A stretch of DNA of 64,000 nucleotides from Algoriphagus sp. (GTDB lineage: Bacteria > Bacteroidota > Bacteroidia > Cytophagales > Cyclobacteriaceae): the NCBI GenBank assembly GCA_021298245.1, contig JAJTDZ010000002.1, positions 1 through 64,000 of the forward strand, read 5' to 3'. Under the pieces are notes generated by a model. It was given only the letters and a program-made list of their open reading frames with translations. It was not told the origin of the DNA and did not search any database. Positions within the stretch are counted from its first letter, which is position 1. Each line of letters starts with the position of its first letter. Shown one piece after another: positions 1 through 7,731 of the stretch. The position numbers and the translations under genes were made by a program.

Positions 1-632
1 TGGAGAAAATCAGTTTGTTGATAATTCTGCTTTGGGTCGAGCTTGGTGGGAAAAATCAACGAATCCGCAGCCACTTGGACTCGGTAGATCTCAAAACCTA
101 GAAGTGGTGAAATCGCGGACTTTTTTTGAATTCCAGACTGATGTACTGCTGCAGGTAAAGAGATTTTATCTCCCTTAAAAATATAGTTGGCATGAACACC
201 TACTTTGAGCACTTCCAAGTCTGGACGTAGGTAGGGTTGTCCATTTCCTATTCCATCTGGAATTCGGTACCCCTTGTAAAACTGTCCAAAAAAATCAATA
301 ACCCATTTTCTGGGATAGACATGCCCTTGAAGATCGAGGAATCGAGGAAAATCGGATTCTCTACTTCGATTCAAAAAGCCAGGAGGGAAGGCAAGATTGA
401 GCGTAAATTTTTGATAAGTAAAGCCAATACCCATATTCAGCCCACTGTTGGGGAGGTAGCGAAGGTCTTCCTTGGGAAAGTAAAGCTCGGTATACTTCTG
501 GGATAAGTAGGTCCGGAGCACCATTACCTCAGGTTCCTCCGATACATAGCTGCTATCCCATCGACTTTGGGCGTTGAGCTTCCCTGTATGTAGTAAAAAA
601 AAGAGAAAGAAGATGAGAAGGCTTCTGCCCAT
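1..632 (-). CDS. DUF4421 family outer-membrane-type protein, 3' end beyond window
   Basis: Reading the minus strand from the ATG at 632 gives 210 uninterrupted codons running off the window edge. The N-terminus is a signal peptide (hydrophobic stretch LLIFFLFFLLHTGKLNAQ, likely cut after Ala-Gln). Residues such as VLRTYLSQKYTELYF, LRYLPNSGLNMGIGF and the alternating hydrophobic/polar segments after them resemble the DUF4421 family, which is found mainly in Bacteroidota and is thought to be a beta-barrel-like envelope protein of unknown function. The family assignment comes from remembered pattern, not a search. A TAnnTTTG promoter element lies 24 bases upstream. The gene is divergent from the FkbM gene. 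Confidence 0.75.
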   Translation of the reverse strand, partial: MGRSLLIFFLFFLLHTGKLNAQSRWDSSYVSEEPEVMVLRTYLSQKYTELYFPKEDLRYLPNSGLNMGIGFTYQKFTLNLAFPPGFLNRSRESDFPRFLDLQGHVYPRKWVIDFFGQFYKGYRIPDGIGNGQPYLRPDLEVLKVGVHANYIFKGDKISLPAAVHQSGIQKKSAISPLLGFEIYRVQVAADSLIFPTKLDPKQNYQQTDFL

Positions 633-655
633 GCCTGGTAATTTATTTATAGCCC

Positions 656-663
656 CAAAGGTA
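656..663 (-). promoter_or_regulatory. Promoter -7 box for the DUF4421 gene
   Basis: The minus strand reads TACCTTTG, an exact match to the Bacteroidota -7 element TAnnTTTG. It predicts transcription starting near 650 and an 18-base leader. No clear -33 TTTG is seen at the usual distance. Confidence 0.5.
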
Positions 664-711
664 ACCAAAATGCAGGAGCTCGTATTTCCCTCAAATTTCA
701 CAAAATAATGG

Positions 712-719
712 TAAATTTG
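712..719 (+). promoter_or_regulatory. Promoter -7 box for fkbM-GT2
   Basis: TAAATTTG matches TAnnTTTG 35 bases before the ATG at 754. No convincing -33 element lies 18-20 bases upstream, so this is a partial match. Confidence 0.4.
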
Positions 720-753
720 ATCCGAGGCTTTAGCACCTCCACACCATTGCACC

Positions 754-1593
754 ATGGCTACTCCCTCCTCTCCTCTTCACTCCTTGAAAAGAAACCTTCA
801 GCAGCGCTGGAAAATGTTTCGTTTCAACCTAAGTGCCTCTAATAATCCCATTTTTATAGGGTTTTACACCTACTTCTATTCCCCAAAAAAGGGAAGTTTA
901 AGTGCTTTTTTGGATGCCTATTCTAAGTCAAAAAAAGGAAATTTTACGGTGATTCAGATTGGGGCAAACGATGGGATTACACACGATCCCATCCATAAGT
1001 TTATCAAGAGAGACCGCTGGAAAGGGGTACTTTTGGAACCCCAGCCAGATGTTTTCCATGAATTTCTTACCAAGCTCTATGCTAAAAATCCGGAGATTCA
1101 TCCGCTTTGTGCTGCTATTGGAGAAAAAGACGGTTCCCAGCCCATCTACAAAATTGGATTTTCTAGCATGCGATGGGCTACGGGCTTGGCCTCTTTTTCC
1201 AAAGAAAAAATAGAAAGAGCTTTTGAAGATGGGATTGTTGCTTCCAATTGCAAACGCTTTGGATTAGAAATTCCCAAAAACCCAGAGCAGTGGATCAGCC
1301 AAGAAGAGGTAAAAGTGATTTCTCCCCAAACGCTACTCTCTACCTATGGGCTAAAGAAGATAGATTTACTTCAAATAGATGCCGAAGGCTACGATTTAGA
1401 AGTTATTCGGATTTTTGATCTTAAAAAAAATCAACCGCAAGCCATTGTTTTTGAAAATGTTGGCTTAGAAGCGGAGGACTATGCTACCTGTCTTCAAGAA
1501 TTGAAAGCCTTGGGGTACCTCACTCGAAAATTTGGCCCCAATACCTTGGCCTTTAAAAGTCCCGCAGGAGAATTCGAGTCTTTTTTTTCCTGA
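754..1593 (+). CDS. FkbM family methyltransferase
   Basis: A 279-residue SAM-dependent methyltransferase of the FkbM type, a family that O-methylates sugars or other small hydroxylated compounds. The glycine-rich SAM loop IQIGANDG lies at residues 67-74, the acidic end of the next strand is LLEPQP near 93-98, and the FkbM signature DLLQIDAEGYDLEV spans about 204-217. There is no signal peptide, so it is cytoplasmic. Its stop overlaps the start of the following glycosyltransferase by one base (TGATG), so the two are translationally coupled. Together they suggest modification of a surface glycan. The substrate cannot be told from sequence. Confidence 0.88.
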   Translation: MATPSSPLHSLKRNLQQRWKMFRFNLSASNNPIFIGFYTYFYSPKKGSLSAFLDAYSKSKKGNFTVIQIGANDGITHDPIHKFIKRDRWKGVLLEPQPDVFHEFLTKLYAKNPEIHPLCAAIGEKDGSQPIYKIGFSSMRWATGLASFSKEKIERAFEDGIVASNCKRFGLEIPKNPEQWISQEEVKVISPQTLLSTYGLKKIDLLQIDAEGYDLEVIRIFDLKKNQPQAIVFENVGLEAEDYATCLQELKALGYLTRKFGPNTLAFKSPAGEFESFFS

Positions 1594-2372
1594 TGAGCAA
1601 GGACCTGGTATCGGTTATCGTCCCCTGCTTCAATCAGGGAAGGTATCTGGAAGAGACGGTGCAATCTGTCCTAGCCTCAACGTACCGCCCCTTGGAAATT
1701 ATTGTCATCAATGACGGCTCCACCGACGACTCCTTGAGCGTCGCAAAGGTCTTGGAGGAAAGAACTCCCGAAGTAAGGGTAATTGATCAGGCTAATGCCG
1801 GAGTAACCAAAGCACGAAACACCGGCTTGAAAGCAGCGCAGGGAACCTATATTTTGCCCCTTGATGCAGACGATCTCATTTCTCCAAACTATATCCAAGG
1901 AGGCCTTACTTTACTAAGTCAACACCCTGAGGTCAAGGTAGTGTATTGCCAGGCGGAAAAATTTAACGAGTCGATGCGCAAGCCCTGGAAATTGAAGCCC
2001 TTCAGCCTATCTCAACTTGCCAAAGACAATATGATTTTTGTATCTGCATTGTACAGAAAATCCGATGCGCTAGAAGTGGGAGGGTATTCAGAAGACATGC
2101 ACATGGGAAGGGAAGATTGGGAATTTTGGATAAAAATGCTCAAAAACGGAGGTGAGGTTATCCGCCTTTCTGAGATAGGATTTTTTTATCGGCTTACCCC
2201 CACAAGCAAAAGGAAAAAAACTGGGGGAGCAACATTTAAGCGGGCTCGAATCAACTATTTGAACGCCAAACATATGGATTTTTTTGAAAGGGAGCTCAAT
2301 GGGCCCCTTCGAATGCAGCGTACCTGGTCCAAACCCTACAACACCCTGCTGAAACTATTCGGGAAATTGTAG
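1593..2372 (+). CDS. Glycosyltransferase family 2
   Basis: A 259-residue GT-A fold sugar transferase. The nucleotide-binding start VSVIVPCFNQGRYL is at residues 6-19, INDGSTDDS at 39-47, and the metal-binding DxD is seen as LPLDADDLISP around 89-97. The acceptor region includes MGREDWEFWIKML, the usual ED-type general-base segment. It is cytoplasmic or peripheral to the membrane, with no transmembrane segment. It is coupled to the FkbM gene by a one-base overlap, so a methylated or otherwise capped polysaccharide is a reasonable guess. Donor and acceptor are unknown. Confidence 0.9.
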   Translation: MSKDLVSVIVPCFNQGRYLEETVQSVLASTYRPLEIIVINDGSTDDSLSVAKVLEERTPEVRVIDQANAGVTKARNTGLKAAQGTYILPLDADDLISPNYIQGGLTLLSQHPEVKVVYCQAEKFNESMRKPWKLKPFSLSQLAKDNMIFVSALYRKSDALEVGGYSEDMHMGREDWEFWIKMLKNGGEVIRLSEIGFFYRLTPTSKRKKTGGATFKRARINYLNAKHMDFFERELNGPLRMQRTWSKPYNTLLKLFGKL

Positions 2373-2393
2373 CTCCCTCAAACTAAAATCTGC

Positions 2394-2421
2394 TGTCGAC
2401 CGTGGACCGTCAACAGTTGAC
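2394..2421. repeat. Four tandem heptamers with consensus NGTNNAC
   Basis: Four seven-base units sit directly end to end: TGTCGAC, CGTGGAC, CGTCAAC, AGTTGAC. Each keeps GT at positions 2-3 and AC at 6-7 while the middle varies. The array lies in the 48-base gap between two convergent genes and its last base is the first base of the minus-strand stop codon. The function is unknown. Confidence 0.65.
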
Positions 2422-3131
2422 TAAATTTTATCCAAGCCCTTCCAAAATTTTAAAAAATAGTACTTCAGCGGATTGCTGTACTTGAGTTGCTTCCAAGGAC
2501 GGCTGGCATGGGGTCTATGCCACACCGGCGCATGCATCAGTACCGTATTTTTGAAACCCAGTTCCAGCGCTTTTTTGGAAATGAAGGTATCGTACCAATC
2601 CTTGGCCTCATCCAAGCCTTTGAAATCGTAGGCTTTCAGAAAGTTAGGCGAAAATAGGGTGCAGCAAAAACTCAGGCTGCGCTGAGTAGAGATGACGGCC
2701 TCCTTGACTTTTTTGAATTTGAGGTAAGGAAAATTGACCTTGCCCTGCTCATCTACCGTCACCGATCCAACCAAGCCTGAGGAAGGATCTTCGGACAATT
2801 GCTTCAAAAGAGTTTCGATGGTAGTCGGGGTCACCACCACATCCGACTCCACCACCAAAAGTGGGATCCCCGCTTCCAAGGCCTGTTGTTGGGCCAATTG
2901 CAGCACCAACTTATAGTTGGGGGAGGGATGATCCGTCAAATCCTCGATATGAACCAATTCATAGCCGATTTCAGCTCGGTGCTTTTCCAAGCTGGCCTTG
3001 GTGTCCGAGGTACTGAAATCATTAAAGATGATGTGCTTTACAGGTACGGTAGAGGAGGCAATCGCTCTTGCGGTATCAAGGGTAGTCTCGATCGCATTTT
3101 TTACGGGAGTGATCACTAATGCCTGAACCAT
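2421..3131 (-). CDS. Glycosyltransferase-like protein (GT2-type fold)
   Basis: A 236-residue protein opening with VQALVITPVKNAIETTLDTARAI, followed by IIFNDFSTSDT (residues 34-44) and LLVVESDVVVTP (91-102). These correspond to the nucleotide-sugar binding strand, the NDxSxD turn and a DxD-like acidic site (ESD) of GT-A glycosyltransferases. No signal peptide or membrane helix is seen. It points toward the FkbM-GT2 pair, suggesting one local glycan cluster, and has a 38-base gap behind the upstream aminotransferase gene. Activity is inferred from fold only; the acidic motif is not a textbook DxD. Confidence 0.72.
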   Translation of the reverse strand: MVQALVITPVKNAIETTLDTARAIASSTVPVKHIIFNDFSTSDTKASLEKHRAEIGYELVHIEDLTDHPSPNYKLVLQLAQQQALEAGIPLLVVESDVVVTPTTIETLLKQLSEDPSSGLVGSVTVDEQGKVNFPYLKFKKVKEAVISTQRSLSFCCTLFSPNFLKAYDFKGLDEAKDWYDTFISKKALELGFKNTVLMHAPVWHRPHASRPWKQLKYSNPLKYYFLKFWKGLDKI

Positions 3132-3169
3132 AAGAATACAAGGAAATTTTTAATGCTGGTTTTCCCGAC

Positions 3170-4372
3170 CTAGGCCAGTTCTGCTAGTGCTTTTTTGATT
3201 CTTTTCATCGCCTCGATCAGGTCAGACTCGGAAGCAGCATAGGAGATGCGTACGCAATTGTCCGCACCAAACGCAGAACCAGTAACCAAGGATACATTGG
3301 CTGCAGCAAGCAAGTACATGCACAGGTCATCCGCATTGTCTACCTTATGCCCGTGTGCCGACTTACCAAAGAAGGCCGTGACATCAGGAAAGAAATAAAA
3401 TGCTCCTTCAGGCACATGGGTTTTGATCCCAGGAATATCTCGAAGCAATCCCAATACCAAATCTCGGCGTTTTAAGTACTGTATGGCCATTTCCTTGGAG
3501 GGGGTTTGATCTCCAGATATACCTGCTAAAGCGGCACGCTGGGCGATTCCGGTGTTGCCTGAGGTAAACTGACCCTGCATTTTTTCTACGGCCTTGGAAA
3601 TTTCCAAAGGAGCGCAGATGTAGCCCACTCTCCAACCTGTCATGGCATAGCCTTTGGAAAATCCATTGACCGTAATGGTTCGTTCAAACATCCCTGGCAG
3701 GGAGGCAATACTAAAGTTTTTGCCCGTAAAATTGATTAATTCATAGATTTCGTCTGCAACAACCAATACCTGAGGATGCTTTTTCACCACCGCGGCCATC
3801 GCTTCAAGTTCCCGTTGGGAAAACACCGAGCCAGTGGGATTGCATGGAGAGGAATAGATCACGGCCTTGGTTTTGGGGCTTATAGCAGCTTCCAATTGGG
3901 CTGCAGTAGCTTTAAAATTACTTTCTAGAGTGCCTTCAATTAATACAGGTACTCCTCCGCAGAGCTTGATAATATCTGCATAACTCACCCAATACGGAGA
4001 AAAGATCACCACCTCGTCCCCAGGATTGAGAATACACATGAAGGTATTGGCAATGGAATGTTTGGCTCCTACCGAAACGACAATATGCTCCGCTTTGGCT
4101 TCAACAATTTGATTTTCCTCTCTCAATTTTTTTGCAATGGCTTCCCGCAAATCCTGGTACCCCGCTACGGGAGGATAGGCAAAGTACTTGCCCTCATCGA
4201 TGGCATCTTTGGCTGCTTGTTGTATGTGTTTGGGCGTTTTAAAATCGGGTTCCCCCAAGCTCAGACTGATAATGTCCCTGCCTTGGGCCTTGAGTTCCCT
4301 AGCTTTTTTTGCCATGGCTAAGGTGGCAGATTCCTCCATCTGTAAAACGCGATCGGAAAGTAGTGTATTCAT
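3170..4372 (-). CDS. Pyridoxal phosphate-dependent aminotransferase (aspartate aminotransferase type)
   Basis: A 400-residue class I/II aminotransferase transferring an amino group between an amino acid and a 2-oxo acid with pyridoxal phosphate. Visible are SLGEPDF (38-44), the NPTG loop (178-181), DEIY with the cofactor-binding Asp (207-210), the Schiff-base lysine K240 in NGFSKGYAMTGWRVGY, and R248 in the phosphate-binding part of the same motif. It is of the subgroup I gamma type often annotated as AspC, but substrate preference cannot be settled from sequence, so no symbol is given. It has its own promoter element at 4401-4408. Confidence 0.92.
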   Translation of the reverse strand: MNTLLSDRVLQMEESATLAMAKKARELKAQGRDIISLSLGEPDFKTPKHIQQAAKDAIDEGKYFAYPPVAGYQDLREAIAKKLREENQIVEAKAEHIVVSVGAKHSIANTFMCILNPGDEVVIFSPYWVSYADIIKLCGGVPVLIEGTLESNFKATAAQLEAAISPKTKAVIYSSPCNPTGSVFSQRELEAMAAVVKKHPQVLVVADEIYELINFTGKNFSIASLPGMFERTITVNGFSKGYAMTGWRVGYICAPLEISKAVEKMQGQFTSGNTGIAQRAALAGISGDQTPSKEMAIQYLKRRDLVLGLLRDIPGIKTHVPEGAFYFFPDVTAFFGKSAHGHKVDNADDLCMYLLAAANVSLVTGSAFGADNCVRISYAASESDLIEAMKRIKKALAELA

Positions 4373-4400
4373 GGGGTATGCAGGTTGAGTAGCGTAAGCT

Positions 4401-4408
4401 CAAAAGTA
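4401..4408 (-). promoter_or_regulatory. Promoter for the aminotransferase gene
   Basis: The minus strand has TACTTTTG (exact TAnnTTTG), with TTTC 18 bases further upstream in the -33 position. Transcription would begin near 4395, giving a leader of about 23 bases. Confidence 0.55.
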
Positions 4409-4505
4409 GGTAGAAGATTATTAATTCGAAACATCCCTCTGGATTTGAACTCTAAATGTTAATTTTGGATGTACTAGGTTTTTTGCTTCGGCGTTAGCAT
4501 ATCAG

Positions 4506-5357
4506 ATGAAATCCTACCTTTTCCTCATTTTCTTTTTTCTTTTTTGCATTAAACCCCTCAGGGGTCAAGAAATTGAGCTTCCAAAAAAAATTGAGAGCGA
4601 CTCTTCCGGAGTGGTCAATTCCAGCTTATTGCCTTTGGTAGCACCTCTTCTTCTTTTCGATGAAGAAAAGGAAAAAGAAGAAAGAAAAACCAAGAAGAAA
4701 AATTTACGGAAAAACACCTGGTATGGAGTCAAAACCACCAAAGGAATTACCCGTCGAAATTTAAGAGATCTAGAGTACGTGGAGCTATTCTCCTACACGG
4801 ACATTGATAGAAAAATCAATCCCTACATCCGAGATGTGTATTGGTACGATCCCAAGGAGAAGACCGTTCAATCCACCGGCTTTGAAAAAGGGTTGGGCTA
4901 TTTGCTTCATGGTCCCTACCAAAGAACTGTCAACGGAGCTGTAGTAGAAAGTGGAATGTTTTATTATGGAACCAAGCATAAAACCTGGATGATTTTTGAT
5001 AGGCAAGGAATTCTTCAGGACAAAGCGCACTTCTATGAGGGCTGGCCCAAAGAATCAAAAATCTCGTACTTCAACCCTTCCACCGGTGCCATTGAAAAGA
5101 TTACCCCTGTGCAATACGGACTTGAAGAAGGAAATTTTTATCATTTTCACGAAAATCGTCAGTTGGCTGTGACCGGAGAATACAAGTTCGGACAAAAAGT
5201 GGGCTTATGGACAGAATACTGGGATACGTCTTCCAGTCCGTTGATTCGCAAACGGGAAATTCAGTACCAAGAAAAGCCATATACCACCAATTTTAGGCCC
5301 TACATCAAAGCGGAATGGAATAAGGAAGGAAAATTAATCTATCAAAAAGTCCAATAA
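4506..5357 (+). CDS. Secreted protein with MORN/YwqK-like repeats
   Basis: A 283-residue protein with a signal peptide (LFLIFFFLFCIKPLRGQ, cleavage likely after Gly-Gln). A strongly charged linker (EEKEKEERKTKKKNLRKN) sits around residues 57-75. The C-terminal half repeats short units such as GPYQRTVNGAVVESGMFYYGTKHKTWMIFDRQG and TGEYKFGQKVGLWTEYWD, which resemble YwqK-type antitoxin/MORN repeats. These repeats are common in Bacteroidota exported proteins and usually have no assigned function. It converges on the YraN gene with 24 bases between and no clear hairpin. I would call it conserved, function unknown. Confidence 0.7.
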   Translation: MKSYLFLIFFFLFCIKPLRGQEIELPKKIESDSSGVVNSSLLPLVAPLLLFDEEKEKEERKTKKKNLRKNTWYGVKTTKGITRRNLRDLEYVELFSYTDIDRKINPYIRDVYWYDPKEKTVQSTGFEKGLGYLLHGPYQRTVNGAVVESGMFYYGTKHKTWMIFDRQGILQDKAHFYEGWPKESKISYFNPSTGAIEKITPVQYGLEEGNFYHFHENRQLAVTGEYKFGQKVGLWTEYWDTSSSPLIRKREIQYQEKPYTTNFRPYIKAEWNKEGKLIYQKVQ

Positions 5358-5381
5358 GCAGAAATCAAAGGAACTGAGAAA

Positions 5382-5738
5382 TCAATAAAATGCGTCTTTA
5401 AACTGGTGAAAATGAAATACTCCCGCCTGGTCTTTGTATACCGATACAATATCGAAACGGATATCTTTTTTCCAATTTCTTGAATGGATGAAGTGATCAG
5501 CTGCTTGGATAAGCAATTTTTTTTTCTGGCGATCCACAAACCCTTCGGCAAAGCCAAACCCAATTCCAGATCTAAATTTTACCTCAATAAAAAGTAGGGT
5601 CTCTTCTTCAACCATGATCAAGTCAATCTCCGCCTTTCGGTATCGAAAATTACGTGCTAATAAAAGATATCCTTTGGCTTCTAACCAAGTCGAAGTCATG
5701 GTTTCTGCAAGTGTCCCTGCCTCATTATGTGCTGCCAT
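5382..5738 (-). CDS. YraN family (UPF0102) endonuclease-like protein
   Basis: A 118-residue protein with the compact restriction-endonuclease-like core of the UPF0102/YraN family. The signature acidic and Lys residues appear as RKAEIDLIMVEEETLLFIEVKFR (about residues 34-56): E-x-D for metal binding and E-x-K at the end of the next strand. The leading AETMTSTWLEAKGYLLLARNFRYRKAEID is also typical. The physiological role of the family is poorly defined, with links to recombination and DNA processing. It is a stand-alone minus-strand gene between convergent and divergent neighbours. Confidence 0.88.
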   Translation of the reverse strand: MAAHNEAGTLAETMTSTWLEAKGYLLLARNFRYRKAEIDLIMVEEETLLFIEVKFRSGIGFGFAEGFVDRQKKKLLIQAADHFIHSRNWKKDIRFDIVSVYKDQAGVFHFHQFKDAFY

Positions 5739-5751
5739 GGGAATTATTGGT

Positions 5752-5759
5752 TAATTTTG
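5752..5759 (+). promoter_or_regulatory. Possible promoter -7 box for the lipB unit
   Basis: TAATTTTG matches TAnnTTTG 57 bases before the lipB start. No good -33 element is seen. A short GC hairpin (GCCCC 5773-5777 with GGGGC 5784-5788) would fall in the leader. Confidence 0.4.
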
Positions 5760-5815
5760 AAAAAAATAGTTAGCCCCGAGTTTGGGGCAAAGGCTACGCT
5801 CCACTAGGAAGTAAA

Positions 5816-6541
5816 ATGAATGAATTTAAGAATAAAACAGTAGAATTTCGAGACCTAGGGAGGATGGATTACCAGGAAGCTTGGGATTATCAGGAAAAGC
5901 TTTTTGCAGCTATTGTAGCCAAGAAAATTGAGAATAGAGGGCTGCTACCTTCCCAACAGACTTCTACTCCCAATTACTTGCTTTTCGTAGAACATCCCCA
6001 TGTCTACACCTTGGGAAAAAGTGGAAAAGCAGAACATTTATTGCTTGACGATCAAGGCTTGCAGGAATTCCGTGCCAGCTACTACAAAATCAATCGAGGA
6101 GGAGACATTACCTACCACGGGCCTGGGCAGCTGGTAGGCTACCCCATTCTCGATTTAGACAATTTTTTTTCCGACATCCACAAATACCTACGCTTGCTGG
6201 AAGAAGCCATTATTCTCACCCTTCAAGATTATGGGATTCCTTCGGGTCGAATCCCAGGACTTACTGGGGTTTGGTTGGATCATGTCGAACAGAAAAATCC
6301 TCGAAAAATTTGTGCTCTAGGGGTCAAGTCTAGTCGCTGGGTGACCATGCATGGCTTCGCCTTCAACGTGAATGTGGACCTATCTTATTTTGGGCATATT
6401 GTCCCATGCGGCATAGAAGATAAGGCGGTCACCTCTATGCACCTGGAATTAGGTCATCCCGTGGAAATAGAAGAGGTGAAAGAGAAAGTAAAAATCCACT
6501 TATCTCAACTTTTTGAAATGAACCTAATGGAGAAAGAATGA
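5816..6541 (+). CDS. lipB: Octanoyltransferase LipB
   Basis: A 241-residue enzyme that moves octanoyl from acyl carrier protein to a lysine of lipoyl-dependent proteins, the first step of lipoate assembly before LipA acts. The motif RGGDITYHGPGQLVGYP is at residues 94-110, the catalytic Lys171 is in ALGVKSSRWVTMHGFAFNV, and the acyl-accepting Cys198 is in VPCGIEDKAVTSM. It is cytoplasmic and of normal length. Its stop overlaps the start of the next small gene (ATGA). The partner lipA is in the same window at 46629-47507 but not in this unit. Confidence 0.96.
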   Translation: MNEFKNKTVEFRDLGRMDYQEAWDYQEKLFAAIVAKKIENRGLLPSQQTSTPNYLLFVEHPHVYTLGKSGKAEHLLLDDQGLQEFRASYYKINRGGDITYHGPGQLVGYPILDLDNFFSDIHKYLRLLEEAIILTLQDYGIPSGRIPGLTGVWLDHVEQKNPRKICALGVKSSRWVTMHGFAFNVNVDLSYFGHIVPCGIEDKAVTSMHLELGHPVEIEEVKEKVKIHLSQLFEMNLMEKE

Positions 6542-6939
6542 AAAAGGACATAGACTTTTCTCCTGTGACTGGGGTCAAGTTGGCCATAGCAAAAGAAGAA
6601 TCTAACTCGGGAGATGCTTGGGCCGTGTACCTCATCAATTTGAATCTTATTGAGCTGTCTACGGTGATGGTTACTTCCAAAGGGTATGGTTACTTGGAAG
6701 GGGAATTAAGAAAAACATCCATCCTTCGTCACCTGATCCCAACCCTAGAGGCCTCCACTTTTGCTAAAGTAGAAGCCATTGATCCACAAGTATTTACGCT
6801 TACCAATGAATTTTGGGTAAGCTATTATATTTTGGACCAAATCTTTGACAAAAAGTTTATATTTACTCCTGGAAGTTTTGACCAAGTAAACCTCCAACTC
6901 ATTCCAGAATTAGGCCTGAAAGGGATCTTACACAGCTAA
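6538..6939 (+). CDS. Conserved-looking hypothetical protein, coupled to lipB
   Basis: A 133-residue cytoplasmic protein with no signal peptide or membrane helix and no family I recognise. Its start overlaps the lipB stop (ATGA) and only 12 bases separate it from the following exonuclease gene, so it is part of the same transcript. The sequence is a mix of strand-like segments (WAVYLINLNLIELSTVMVTSKGYGYL) and a C-terminal part with phenylalanine-rich strands (FIFTPGSFDQVNLQLIPEL). The position between lipB and a nuclease does not reveal its role. Codon use looks like its neighbours. Confidence 0.7.
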   Translation: MKKDIDFSPVTGVKLAIAKEESNSGDAWAVYLINLNLIELSTVMVTSKGYGYLEGELRKTSILRHLIPTLEASTFAKVEAIDPQVFTLTNEFWVSYYILDQIFDKKFIFTPGSFDQVNLQLIPELGLKGILHS

Positions 6940-6951
6940 TTTATTGACATC

Positions 6952-7674
6952 ATGGCGGAATTTTTTGACCAGTTAGGAAGCCTTTTATTTTTAGACATTG
7001 AAACTGCCTCTACCACTGAATCCTTTGAATCCTTGGACCCAAGACTTCAGCAAGAATGGATCAGAAAAGAAAAATACATGCGAAGCGAAAACCCCGATCC
7101 AGAGCCTGGCTCATTCTTTTTTGATAGGGCGGGCATTCATGCAGAATTTGGAAAAATCATTTGTATTGGAGTGGGGTATTTTCAAGTCAAAAAGAGAGAT
7201 AAAAAATTACTCTTTCGCTCAAAAATCTTTGCTTCAGAGGAGGAAAAAGAGATACTTATGGAAATGAAAGCGCTACTTGAGCGAAAAAAATGGATCCTCT
7301 GTGCTCATAATGGGAAAGAGTTTGACTTTCCTTACCTTTGTAGACGGATGTTGATTCATGGTATTTCACTTCCAGAACCTTTACAGCTCGCTGGAAAAAA
7401 GCCTTGGGAACTGCGGCACGTAGACACCATGGACTTGTGGAAATTTGGGGACTACAAGCATTACACCCGCTTGGAGCTGTTGGCAGGAGTTTTTGGCATC
7501 ACGAGTTCAAAAGAATCCATAGATGGAAGCGAGGTGAATGCAAGCTATTACCAGGAAAAAAATATAGAAAAAATAAAAGCCTATTGCTTGAGGGACGTGG
7601 AAGTTACCGCTAGGATTTACCTGGCCCTGCACCCTCAACAAGATCCCTTTGAGGTAGTCCTAGTAGATGACTAA
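6952..7674 (+). CDS. PolB-like 3'-5' exonuclease (DEDD superfamily)
   Basis: A 240-residue protein starting with the first DEDD exonuclease motif LLFLDIETAS (Asp15, Glu17). The second acidic motif appears as ILCAHNGKEFDFPYLCRRM (about 116-134) and the last as IKAYCLRDVEVTARIYL (about 210-226) with the closing Asp. This matches the predicted 3'-5' exonuclease family related to the exonuclease domain of DNA polymerase B. It carries no polymerase domain. It could act on DNA or RNA; being two genes upstream of rnr is suggestive of nucleic acid turnover but not proof. Confidence 0.87.
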   Translation: MAEFFDQLGSLLFLDIETASTTESFESLDPRLQQEWIRKEKYMRSENPDPEPGSFFFDRAGIHAEFGKIICIGVGYFQVKKRDKKLLFRSKIFASEEEKEILMEMKALLERKKWILCAHNGKEFDFPYLCRRMLIHGISLPEPLQLAGKKPWELRHVDTMDLWKFGDYKHYTRLELLAGVFGITSSKESIDGSEVNASYYQEKNIEKIKAYCLRDVEVTARIYLALHPQQDPFEVVLVDD

Positions 7675-7731
7675 AAATCCAATGAAGTGCGATTTCTTTG
7701 CTTCATACACCATTGAATAACTTATGCCCAC

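Noticed and set aside
237-506. Plus-strand ORF of 89 residues
   Set aside because: It lies opposite the DUF4421 reading frame, which has a signal peptide and an upstream promoter element; the plus ORF shows no family resemblance.
5773-5788. GC hairpin in front of lipB as a terminator or regulatory element
   Set aside because: The stem is five base pairs with no U-tract; it is too weak to call on its own and is only mentioned with the promoter.
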